Source: Cladopsammia gracilis (Eukaryota > Cnidaria > Anthozoa > Scleractinia > Dendrophylliidae). Taken from it: a DNA stretch of 64,000 nt. The stretch is from the NCBI GenBank assembly GCA_022457155.1, contig JAJGOT010000508.1, positions 415,501 to 479,500 of the forward strand. The letters run 5' to 3'. Numbering within the stretch: the stretch's first letter is position 1; every line of letters begins with the position of its first letter. The position numbers and the translations under genes are program-made. The notes below the pieces were generated by a model, which was given only the letters and a program-made list of their open reading frames with translations, was not told where the DNA came from and searched no databases. Shown here one piece after another: positions 18,941-27,942 of this stretch.

Positions 18941-19515
18941 TCACCTTTTAATAATTTTGCTGACATCATTCTTTATGTATAGTTTATAAACCTGTTTTCA
19001 CCAAGTCTCATTGAATTTTAATGTCTTCATTGACTTCGTTACTTTAATACTCTTGTATGGAAGCTCAAGCATCCTAAATAATTGCTTGATAACAAATTTA
19101 ATACTAATCATCCGTTTACGGTTATTGTTAACCTGCGATAATACTTCATTAATCAAAAAGCGAATATTCTCAGGATTTTCTCTCTATTATCATTACTGAT
19201 TTGTACATGATTCTGTTGTGCTATATCATTGACAACGTTTAAAATATGATATTTTCTTATATACACACTCTTTCTCGACATTTTATATTTGTTATCATGG
19301 AAATCAACGTACTCTTTAACATAATCATAACCATAAACGGTACCGCAATTTAGACAGACGCTCATACCATCTATATTATTCACATCTTGTTCACTACAGC
19401 ATGACTCGACCACTCTCGCACTATTATCAACTTCTGCTAATTGCTGATCACAAAAGGGACATATAGGCTCTTCCATATTCTCCAATTCATTGTGAATTAC
19501 TGAATTACAATTCAT
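18941..19515 (-). pseudogene. Poxvirus VLTF3-like late transcription factor, broken
   Basis: The N-terminus has CPFCDQQ and then a CLNCGTVYGYDY zinc ribbon. It is followed by KYKMSRKSVYIRKYHI and a helical domain, the hallmark arrangement of VLTF3-like factors in large DNA viruses and Polinton relatives. The frame shifts near 19,150-19,160 and meets a TGA at 18,998-19,000; the natural stop appears to be 18,941-18,943. The gene lies at the right end, opposite in strand to its neighbour. A TAATATCTC motif lies upstream of the ATG. Confidence 0.75.
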
Positions 19516-19628
19516 TCTATACTATTATATGAGATATTATTTTTATGCTACTACATATTACGTCACGACACCACAGTCTTGGTCTACTTACAAATGTCAC
19601 GCAATAGTAAACATAGTAGAGTCCCATT

Positions 19629-20012
19629 TCAATGTCCAATCGAATCCTGTGATCGTAATGGGTATGGTGTTGCTTTACTTAAAAGCGACCTCCTCCTCCT
19701 CTTGAGTTTAAATGTTTGTTTCTGTACTGTTTTCTTGGTATTTATGTCAGTCTTGCGCTGAATCTCACTCGCCAACAAACGTCGAGACTGTTTATTTCTA
19801 ACGGCCACTCGACACTGACGAATGGTTTCCTCAATAATCTCCAACTCTGTATCACATTCCTCCAAGTTTCGAGCATCAAGAGTATTGAAAAAATCTTGAA
19901 GGTTCATCTGAATTGTGGTTTTTAAATGTTGCATTGTGTACTCCTTGGCATCGTTTATGTTATTGCAAATATTCTGATAGCGCTGGTCCAATTGCTTCAG
20001 AGAGTAAGGCAT
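19629..20012 (-). CDS. Coiled-coil, C-terminally basic protein of unknown function
   Basis: 127 residues. The first ~80 are helical with heptad spacing; residues 90-115 are strongly basic (KLKRRRRS). It is the last gene before the right terminal repeat. No family recognised. Intact frame and codon pattern like its neighbours suggest that it is real. Confidence 0.5.
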   Translation of the reverse strand: MPYSLKQLDQRYQNICNNINDAKEYTMQHLKTTIQMNLQDFFNTLDARNLEECDTELEIIEETIRQCRVAVRNKQSRRLLASEIQRKTDINTKKTVQKQTFKLKRRRRSLLSKATPYPLRSQDSIGH

Positions 20013-20313
20013 CTTCTCTAAACTTCACAAATGACTTTCACTGAAAAGTTACACAAATTAATAACTTTTCACTGAAACGTTTCACGATTGTGTAGTGAAA
20101 ATGTGAGCTTTTCATTGGTTGAAAAAATCATACGACCGTCTCGTGATCTGAAACAATAGGCTATACGTGATGACTCATTTCCTGTTCACAAGCGGAAAAT
20201 TCTTAGACAATGAGATCATCGACTTCCCATGTTTCCGAGAAAGTCACGCAATGTGACCATCCGTGTCGTAATGACTAATTTTCCTGGGGAACCCCCTATT
20301 GTATGACATCATC

Positions 20314-20514
20314 GACTTCCTGTGTTTCCGAGAATTATACCACGCAAAGGAAATCACGCAATGGAATAAACGCACCATTTTGTTTTTATTAACATATAGT
20401 TTCATTTGATTTTTCTATATTTTTTAATCCAACAGATGGGAAGTAGTTAAGACTTGGCTTGGTATCAGATCAGTTTTGCAAAACTGATCTGGTACCGCCA
20501 AGTCCTTAACTACT
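20314..20514 (-). repeat. Right terminal inverted repeat of the Polinton
   Basis: It is the inverted partner of 3210-3450 and ends at the terminal dinucleotide complementary to AG. The inner edge is the motif GACTTCCTGTGTTTCCGAGA at 20,314. Variants of that motif also occur at about 18,909 and 20,221. Confidence 0.92.
20442..20514. repeat. Palindromic terminal hairpin (right tip)
   Basis: It has the same structure as the left tip: two arms around the central CAGTTTTGCAAAACTG (20,471-20,486). Both tips keep the same arm asymmetry in inverted orientation, so the hairpin is an inherited part of the element rather than a chance palindrome. Confidence 0.9.
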
Positions 20515-20700
20515 ATCTTTAGATCATCGTAGAATTGCCTGTAAATTGATATTTTTAGATTATTGTAACCCAGTCCCTGTTCACAAATGCTTGCATGTAA
20601 TTTTAAATTTTCCGTTTGTAACAACATTGTAATTCATTAATTTGCAATGATGTTGAAATTAAACTTTACTTTACTTTATATTTTTGCCATGAATACTCCC
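20515..20700 (+). repeat. Non-LTR-like 3' tail next to the provirus
   Basis: The AT-rich stretch ends in AAACTTTACTTTACTTTAT near 20,661-20,680, a short (TTTAC)n tail of the sort left by CR1/L2-type retrotransposons. No coding part is recognisable. Confidence 0.3.
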
Positions 20701-22080
20701 GCTGTTCCGTGTCGAGTAAATACGGTTTTTAGTGTTGTCAAACATTGCTATCAACATTGGGAAGAAGCACCAAAACGAGCGTTTGAGCAATGGCTTCTGG
20801 GCTTGTAGTTTAACGAGAATTTTATCATTATGTGTTCCTTAGAAATTCATCGACAGCTCAACACGGTTGTGAACACTTAATGACAGGTTAATTTTTTATG
20901 ATACAACAACTATTCGCTTAGATTTACGTCAGGTATTACCTTTTACGACATCATTTCAATTTACGCACGCTTTACAGACACTGAAATAAAAAAGACCTTG
21001 TCATCTTTTTGATCTCTTAACCCTGTGTTGAACGCTTTCATTTGTCCGTCTATTAAAATAATAGGAAGAGTATAAATATTACTTGGGCGTGAGTCTTTTT
21101 ATCTCGTTAAAGCGCATGCGCGCATAACGAGATATAGGAGTCACTAGAATATGGGGACAAAAGTTGTTAACAAATTTTTGTGGACTTTTGTCCGGGGGGG
21201 GTTAGTTGTTTCTTCTTTATAGAAGCTATATTAGGGCATTGAGGATATGGTTGGTTAAACCGGTTAGGATTTCAAGAAGGGCATCACATACTGCTCCTTA
21301 AATTGTTGGGGAGCACCCCCGGACCTATTGTTAATTTCCCTTGGGTATCGGGATGTCAAAACTTGTGACGAACTTGTCATATCTTACATTACGTTACCGC
21401 AAAGGTATTAAGTTCTTAAGTTTCGATATCTCACGTTACCTATCAGTTTCAATCATTTGTCGTAAAGCCATTAAAGCTGCATTGCGTTTTTTTTTTGGCA
21501 AACGCAGTTTGAGAATTTCACGGTGTATTTTTACGAATGGAGACGTTTTAAGAAAGTTAAATGGGACGGGAAAGTTTGTGTTTTAATATGAGCGACATGG
21601 CAGAGCAAAATTGCGTTTGTTCTATTTTGATTCATTGCTATTACGGTTTGATTATGCAATAGTATGGGAACGACGTCATAGTTTTGTTTATTTAGCTACC
21701 GTGCACAAGGATATTATGCGGATTGTGCGACTGAATTTGTTTTGCGGGAGGATATTTTTGCGGGTCGCGGAGACAGCTAAAATTTGCTGGAAGGAAATGC
21801 TTGCGGATTTCTGGGCAAGTATAAATAAAATCCAAGGCATCGGTATTAAACTGCAATTTTACTTCCTGACCGGAGGTTTGTATAGTTCCCATAGTTATGG
21901 TTGCTGTTCTGGCGCCAATATGAACATAAACAACGAGAAAACTAGTGAGTGAATTATTGTACGTTGTTGTAAAAACGTATCAGTATTATGATAACAGTCT
22001 CTGGTCCGTTTGAGGACGTGTCTGGAGTTGAATCAGGAATACAAATGACTGTTGTGCCGGTCGTCTCGGAGTTCACTGTT
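20701..22080. repeat. Duplicated host block, copy 1 (paired with 58,190-59,170)
   Basis: The first part (20,720-21,080) matches GPCR upstream flanks at 41,680, 51,700 and 63,355. The part from 21,160 to about 22,080 matches 58,265-59,170, including a G8 run after TTTTGTCC, the phrase AGAAGCTATATTAGGGCATT and a shared unnamed reading frame (WERRHSF...NKIQGIGIK). The reading frame is not intact in both copies, so I do not call a gene. Confidence 0.6.
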
Positions 22081-22638
22081 ATGAGAATTATGAGTTATGA
22101 GAGTTCACCGTTCTGTAAAACGCGGACCGGATGGCGGCAGATGGCGGATGGCAGACGGCGGACGGCGGATAATAAAATGCGGATAACAAAATGCGGATGA
22201 TAAAATGCGGATGAAAAAAAAAACAGAAAAATAATTCCTTACGATTTTTACAAAAAAAAAACAAAGAAAGAAAAGCAGATTTCTGAAATAACTTTAAAAT
22301 GGCACGAAACAAAAACACGAAACAGTAACTTTATTGTCCAAACTGTCTTCAAGTTCCACTTCATGCCTCACTCAACCCTAGTTGGAAAATATATGAATGT
22401 TGCGTTTCGAGCCCCTCCCCTAGGTTTGACCGATTGTGCAGTCTGCACGTGTTTGAGGATGGAGTCCGACGAGTGTGACGATTACGGGCTTTTAAAATCT
22501 GTGTTTAGGAAACGGTAAGTTAGTAGATTTCTTAAATTCGATTTAACTTCACCTGTTACTTTGCTTCACAAACAATCTTTGCTGACTTTTTATTCGTGTT
22601 TGTATCTGGTTCGTTGAAGAGTCAGGAAGGTGATGCAG
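22081..22638. other. No gene seen; short GCGGAT-rich repeats
   Basis: Around 22,125-22,215 there are imperfect tandem repeats built on ATGGCGGATG and AAAATGCGGATGA. The rest shows no gene or named repeat. Confidence 0.4.
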
Positions 22639-22774
22639 TTGAGTGTTTTTATCATAGATATGTTAAAAGGGTTAATTACTACACTAGTTTCCGTTATGGA
22701 TATCTTTGGAATGCATGTATTCAGATAAGACCTTTTGAGTGTTCCACTGTCACGATCATTCATTCCTGTGTTAT
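22639..22774 (+). repeat. Left direct repeat flanking the DIRS/LINE complex
   Basis: It is nearly identical to 27,799-27,942 (same orientation) with a few small indels. The sequences diverge immediately after CTGTGTTAT in both. Confidence 0.75.
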
Positions 22775-22775
22775 C

Positions 22776-23015
22776 CTTTGTGAAAGCAAGAGCAACACTA
22801 CAATGGTGTCTCAGTGATTCCGATTGGCATGTGATGCTTGTCTTGATGCTTGTTGTGCAGTGTGTTTTGGGACTCTTTTGGGGAATTCTTCCATGCCAAG
22901 TTTCCTCCTTTTATTGCTAGTCAACATTTGAACATTAAACAGCTCGAACTGCTTACAATCAGGTCAGTGTATACGCACTGAACAATCAACGTTCAACGAA
23001 CGCCTTCATGCAGCG
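22776..23015 (+). pseudogene. DIRS RNase H, 5' part
   Basis: Frames show CDACLDACCAVCFG and QHLNIKQLELLTI, the two RNase H landmarks of DIRS elements. They are followed by SVYALNNQRS and NAFMQ at the insertion point. Frameshifts and an internal deletion separate the blocks. Confidence 0.6.
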
Positions 23016-23053
23016 GGTGGGTACAAAACGAAGACCGAAGACCTAAGACCCAA

Positions 23054-23640
23054 AAACGAAGACCCCTTCAAAATCGTTTTGAAATCACTTGAAAAAGGCG
23101 GGAACATGATTCTCGACCGAAGTAGAAACAAGGAACAACAAAATTTGCGGTTATCAACGAATTTTACCAGAGTCTTCGTTTTGTACATAACCCTACCAAA
23201 AGTACAAAACGAAGACCCCTTCAAAATCGTCTTGAAATCACTTGAAAAAAAGGCTGGAACATCATTCTTGACCGAAGCAGAAACAAGGAGTAACAAAATG
23301 TGCGGTTATTAACGAATTTGACCAGGGTCTTCGTTTTGTACAAAACCCCACCAAAAGTACAAAACGAAGACCCCTTCAAAATCGTCTTGAAATCATTTGA
23401 AAAAGGCTGGAACATCATTCTTGACCGAAGCAGAAACAAGGAACAACAAAATGTGCGGTTATCAACGAATTTGACCAGGGTCTTCGTTTTGTACAAAACC
23501 CTACCAAAAGTACAAAACGAAGACCCCTTCAAGATCGTCTTGAAATCATTTGAAAAAGGCTGGAACATCATTCTTGACCGAAGCAGAAATAAGGAACAGC
23601 AAGATTTCCGGTTATAAACGAATCTAACCAGGGTCTTCGT
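23054..23640 (+). repeat. Tandem 153-bp repeats, left array
   Basis: Four units begin GAAGACCCCTTCAAAATCGT at about 23,058, 23,211, 23,366 and 23,519. The period is divisible by three, so both strands appear as open reading frames; the repeated peptides are artefacts. Confidence 0.85.
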
Positions 23641-24072
23641 TCATAAAAAAATTTAAGTTTAACGCCGTAAAAAGTGTTAAAAATGAAACTAGACGTTTCG
23701 GCAATGCTGCCTTCATCAGTAGTAAAAATGTGTTCGTTGCTGAGGTTGTGGTTTGGTCTCGTGAAATGTTCAGGCACTGGCAGCGCATTTTTCTTTTTGA
23801 TCACATCCAATCGGTGTTCACGGAAGCGGTCTCCAAGACGACGGCCCGTCTCTCCAATGTAGACAATTGCAGGGCATTTACGGCATGAAATGCAGTAGAC
23901 CAATTGGCTTGTGATGCACGTATAACGGTCCCGAGATCTTGATGTGTCCATTTGTAGATCTAATACTGTCACTGAAATTGATGAAAGGACAGGTTCGGCA
24001 GTCACGTCGGTTGCATGGAAACGTACCCGCCTGACCTTGGAGATCTGATGGCAAACTGCTATGGACTAGCAA
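23640..24072 (-). pseudogene. Penelope-like GIY-YIG endonuclease fragment
   Basis: The minus strand shows FPCNRRDCRTCPFI, then a CIS..KCPAIVYIGETGRRLGDR segment, the GIY-YIG core (VYIG..G) with the Arg/His that follow (RFREHR). The Cys pairs ahead of the core are characteristic of the endonuclease of Penelope-like retroelements. The frame shifts once near 23,925. The reverse transcriptase is not present. Confidence 0.7.
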
Positions 24073-24109
24073 ATCTTTCAGATTCTTTGCGCGTCGGAAA
24101 GCTTTTAGC

Positions 24110-24210
24110 GGCGGCTTGTTCTAAATGCCCTGCAATTGTCTACATTGGAGAGACGGGCCGTCGTCTTGGAGACCGCTTCCGTGAACACCGATTGGATGTG
24201 ATCAAATCGG
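24110..24210 (+). pseudogene. Inverted second copy of the GIY-YIG core
   Basis: The plus strand repeats KCPAIVYIGETGRRLGD and EHRLDVIK, so it is an inverted duplicate of about 23,800-23,880 on the minus strand. It is too short to be functional. Confidence 0.7.
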
Positions 24211-25104
24211 AGAGAAATAAAAAAAAACATTTCGCGTCTCTGGTGCTCTCTTTCAAGCCCCCCACTTGAAAATACGCTCCGCCGTCCTTTTAGCAATGAC
24301 ACATCAGAAAATGCCTAGGAACGCCCCTGAAGTCTATGTACTTATCAGAAAGGACAATATCCTACATAGTTCAAGTACTGACTAAAAATCTTTCTAAAGA
24401 AACACAACTGTATGCCGGATCAAAATTTGCACAAGACTTACCTAATTGGCCAGAATCTCTGAACCCGGCAATAGAAATATAGGCGCGCATTTTCGATCTG
24501 ATAAAGCGATATACAACAGCTAAAACTTTTGAACGTTACCAATATCCATGAGATATACCTCTAGCAACTGACGAGATTCACGAGTAGAATCGAAACTGCA
24601 GTCTTGCTTTAGCTTAAACATCTACATACGGAGAGAAGAATATACTAGCATCCGTGAGATTTACAAAACAGCAACCATGCTGCAGATTATCTGTTGGATG
24701 CCAAATTAAACGCTATTACAAAACAACGGAGGTTTATCCTAGCTCCACTGACACACTACTCGACTACAGAACTAAGGAGCTAAAAATTATTGGAAGAATT
24801 CATTATTCCATTGCAGTGGAATTGTAGACTACGGCTTTTTGAGACTTGGATCTAAGTTGCCTGATATCCGTGATGGGAAACACTTTCTCACAAGTCTTGC
24901 ACACCACAGACTTTCGACACTAAATTACTAAATCTACTCTAAATCGACACTAAGCCTGAAAATTTAACGATCCTTGCATTTTCAAATCGATAACAACCTT
25001 TAGCCGATTAGTATTTATCTTGCAACAAAAGTGAGCCAAAGAATCCGCAATGTGTGCCAATAGAGCTAGCACCAAACCACGGCATAAAGAAATATAATAC
25101 CCAT
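24211..25104. other. Core of the 2.68-kb element; no gene seen
   Basis: All six frames are short here. I see no named domain, and nothing that could be the transposase of the flanking repeat arrays. Confidence 0.4.
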
Positions 25105-25690
25105 AAATCTTGTTGTTCCTTGTTTCTTGCTTCGGTCAAGAATCATGTTCCAGCCTTTTTCAAGTGATTTCAAGACGATTTTGACGGGGTCTTCGTTTTG
25201 TACTTTTGTTGGGGTTATGTACAAAACGAAGACCCTGGTAAAATTCGTTAATAACCGCAAATTTTGTTGCTCCTTGTTTCTGCTTCGGTCGAGAATCATG
25301 TTCCAGCCTTTTTCAAGTGATTTCAAAACGATTTTGACGGGGTCTTCGTTTTGTACTTTTGGTAGGGTTATGTACAAAACGAAGACCCTGGTAAAATTCG
25401 TTAATAACCGCAAATTTTGTTGCTCCTTGTTTCTGCTTCGGTCGAGAATCATGTTCCAGCCTTTTTCAAGTGATTTCAAAACGATTTTGAAGGGGTCTTC
25501 GTTTTGTACTTTTGGTAGGGTTATGTACAAAACGAAGACCCTGGTAAAATTCGTTAATAACCGCAAATTTTGTTGCTCCTTGTTTCTGCTTCGGTCGAGA
25601 ATCATGTTCCCGCCTTTTTCAAGTGATTTCAAAACGATTTTGACGGGGTCTTCGTTTTTGGGTCTTAGGTCTTCGGTCTTCGTTTTGTAC
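25105..25690 (-). repeat. Tandem 153-bp repeats, right array (inverted)
   Basis: The same unit as at 23,054-23,640 but reverse-complemented, again about four copies. The outermost part of each array carries the extra GACCGAAGACCTAAGACCC segment, so the two ends are true mirror images. Confidence 0.85.
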
Positions 25691-25707
25691 CCACCCTTCA
25701 TGCAGCG

Positions 25708-25881
25708 TTGTCTACGTGAACTTTGGTTGTTGCTGTCTCTTAACAATATCCGTTTATCTGCGCGTTACATTAGCGGGAAGTCTAACGTTTTAGCGGATGC
25801 GTTGAGTCGTTCTCTCGTACTCAGACTATGTGCAGCATGCCGTGCCAACAGCGACTCTAAGTTCGTTTTTAATGTATATTA
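25708..25881 (+). pseudogene. DIRS RNase H, 3' part
   Basis: The frame continues CLRELWLLLSLNNIRLSARY and GKSNVLADALSRS, the C-terminal RNase H landmark, and ends at 25,881. It is continuous with 22,776-23,015 once the inserted element and one target copy are ignored. Confidence 0.75.
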
Positions 25882-26144
25882 AGTAGCTACTTCCATTTAT
25901 TTTCATAAATCCTTATTAAGTTTATTGATTTTTTTTCTTTCTGTTTTTCAATTTAATCTCGCAGATCACATCGACGCTTTGCAGCGCTAGCAGTATTTAG
26001 GAACTATTCAGGTCCATGCTTTTTGCGACTACACAAAGCGCTCTATGAGATGCTATATGCGAACATATTTATTGTTTTGCCAATATTTCGATTTCTTACC
26101 TTTTCCAGTTTCCAAATCCGTTTATTTGCTTTATTTAGTTTTTT

Positions 26145-26953
26145 TTGTCACGTTCTTTAACGTCATACCGTTCGATCGTTAATTATTTGAGCATTATTTC
26201 ACATATTAACCGCTCGTGTGGTGCCAGTTTTGCCTTTCTTCACGATTATGACGTTTATCTTGCCAAACGAGCGGTGCGTCGGATCTTGGGTGATTGTGTC
26301 GCACGAAAAAAACCGATCACTGTTGAGATCCTTTTACAATTGTCCCGTATTTTCGATTTAGATAATCATTTGCACGTCTGCATGCGTGCTTTATTTTTAG
26401 TAGCCTTATTTTTTTTTACGTATCTCTAATTTAGTACCGTATAAGTTGTCTGAAATTGGCGATTCCCAGGCGTATTTTTTGACGCTATCTAGCGTGACTT
26501 TCACACCGCAAGGGGTTTTGTTGCGCATCACGCGCACGGAGACACTCCAGTTTCGGGAGCGGGTTTTAGAAATTCCCTTGCCGTTTATTCCCGGTTCGCC
26601 CCTTTGTCCTGTCACCGCGCTTAGGCAGTATTTAGCTAGTGTACAATTGTCGCCCTCCACCATTATTCGTTTGTCAATCTCGGGGATCGAACAAGCCTAT
26701 CTTGGCTCACCAGTATAACGCTTTTATTAAGAAGTCACTTTCAGTCATTGGGTTTAATCCCGCACAGTATTCCTCGCACAGTTTTCGTCGCGGGGGCGCT
26801 ACATTTGCTTTTTGTAATCGAGCGCCTACAGCTTTTATTAAATCGCATGGCGATTGGAAGAGTGACGCATATTTAGTCTATCTCACTCTTTCCAACGAAA
26901 ATAAGTTTAAAATTCTCCATTCTATCACAACCAGACTCTCTCCCACATCGTAA
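26145..26953 (+). pseudogene. DIRS tyrosine recombinase, frameshifted
   Basis: The N-terminal part has the SAM-like helices (DYDVYLAKRAVRRILGD). The catalytic part shows the second-box HSFRRGGATFAF and the Tyr region DWKSDAYLVYL. At least two frameshifts lie near 26,405-26,430 and 26,665-26,700. The enzyme would integrate a circular intermediate without target duplication, as in DIRS and Ngaro elements. Confidence 0.8.
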
Positions 26954-27126
26954 CTTCTTCTTCTCAAACCCTTATTTCATTCTTTTTTCCCCTTTGGGTT
27001 TGGCGGTCTAGGGTGTTGTCTCTTGTGCAGTATCAATTTTGAATAAACATCCGTTTAACCCCATTACTGAGTCTGTTTGTAGTAGTAATTGCAAAACAGT
27101 GTCTATCCATATCAAATACCCTTGCA

Positions 27127-27797
27127 TTGCATGACATTCCGAGTTTTATGACCTCAATAAACAAAATTTTAGAAACCTTCCAAGGTATATCAGATACAAA
27201 TTCTCTTTTCGTGGAAAATAGTCAGAAATCCATGAAAATTTTCTTAAATAGAATTATTAATAATATAGAATCAGAATCTAAGGTACATCAGATGAAGCTT
27301 GTTCAACTAAACATCAAGCTTAATTTTTATTCTAAATTCACAAATGACACAGGAAGTTCTAGTAACTGTTATGACGTAATAAAAAATATGAAACACAGAC
27401 GAACACTGGCTAAGTTTCGAACAGAAAATCATTGCCTACGTGTTGAAACGGGTAGACATGCAAAACCAAAAATTCCAAGAGATTTGAGGCACTGCGAATG
27501 CTGCTTACCAAATGACGTTGAAGAAGAAATTCATTTCTTTTTCGACTGTGTTTCATATTCTGACCTAAGAAATTCACTACATTGTAAAAGTTTTTTGAAC
27601 CTACAAAATACATATAGAATTAATTTCTTTTTTAACAATGTTGACACAGGTGGGTCACTTTATATATGAAGCTTCAGAGAGACTAAACACTCTGTTAGCA
27701 AGGACTGCAATCACTATATTCTAGTTTAATCTGTTAGTGTAATAGGCAATACCATGTATGTAAATGGGAATGCTAATAAACTTTTGATTTGATTTGT
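27127..27797 (+). pseudogene. LINE 3' end: RT C-terminal domain and tail
   Basis: The 180-residue frame contains KFRTENHCLRVETGRH, then CECCLPNDVEEEIHFFFDC, the Cys/His motif that ends many animal LINE reverse transcriptases. The stop is at 27,667-27,669. The 3' tail ends in TTTTGATTTGATTTG. The 5' part is missing. Confidence 0.7.
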
Positions 27798-27798
27798 A

Positions 27799-27942
27799 AT
27801 TGAGTGTTTTTATCATAGATATGTTAAAAGGGTTAATTACTACACTAGTTTCCGTTATGGATATCTTTGGAATGCATGTGTATTCAGATATTAAAGACCT
27901 TTTTGAGTGTTCCACTGGCACGATCATTCATTCCTGTGTTAT
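27799..27942 (+). repeat. Right direct repeat flanking the DIRS/LINE complex
   Basis: It is the partner of 22,639-22,774. It begins directly after a LINE tail (TTTGATTTGATTTG). Confidence 0.75.

Larger units (their letters stand above)
3210..20514. mobile_element. Polinton/Maverick (adintovirus-like) endogenous provirus, ~17.3 kb
   Basis: The element is bounded by inverted repeats that start with AG, as in Polintons. It holds the full Polinton hallmark set: protein-primed family B polymerase, retroviral-type integrase, adenain-like cysteine protease, A32/FtsK packaging ATPase, double-jelly-roll major capsid and penton-like minor capsid. Additional genes encode a parvovirus-type phospholipase A2, a tail-fibre-like protein and a VLTF3-like factor. 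Genes from PolB to the unknown acidic protein (3.6-15.1 kb) are on the minus strand; ATPase to membrane protein (15.2-18.8 kb) are on the plus strand; the last two are on the minus strand. At least nine genes carry frameshifts or stops. The matching sequence outside the ends gives no target-site duplication. Confidence 0.95.
23016..25695. mobile_element. 2.68-kb element with inverted arrays of a 153-bp repeat
   Basis: It begins GGTGGGTACAAAACG and ends CGTTTTGTACCCACC. It is flanked by CTTCATGCAGCG on both sides (23,004-23,015 and 25,696-25,707), and excision of one copy restores the DIRS RNase H reading frame. Internally each end consists of about four tandem ~153-bp repeats in opposite orientation. 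The core holds a Penelope-like GIY-YIG fragment in two inverted pieces. The element class is not clear to me. Confidence 0.8.
22775..26953 (+). mobile_element. DIRS-like tyrosine-recombinase retrotransposon, decayed and interrupted
   Basis: The fragment holds an RNase H end (SQHLNIKQLELL before the interruption, then LRELWLLL and GKSNVLADALSR after it) and a tyrosine recombinase. This order is typical of the DIRS group. The reverse transcriptase is missing, and part of RNase H is deleted. A 2.68-kb element (23,016-25,695) is inserted in the RNase H. Confidence 0.8.

Noticed and set aside
3204..20520. 6-bp target-site duplication of the Polinton
   Set aside because: TTTTGG and ATCTTT do not match, and shifting the boundary by one or two bases does not help.
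21611..21952. 113-codon frame in the duplicated block considered as a host exon
   Set aside because: The partner copy at 58,750-58,950 keeps only part of the frame, with stops and indels; no domain recognised.
23006..25746. Long open frames of 51-residue repeats on both strands
   Set aside because: They derive from the 153-bp tandem repeats; open frames on both strands indicate a satellite, not a repeat protein.
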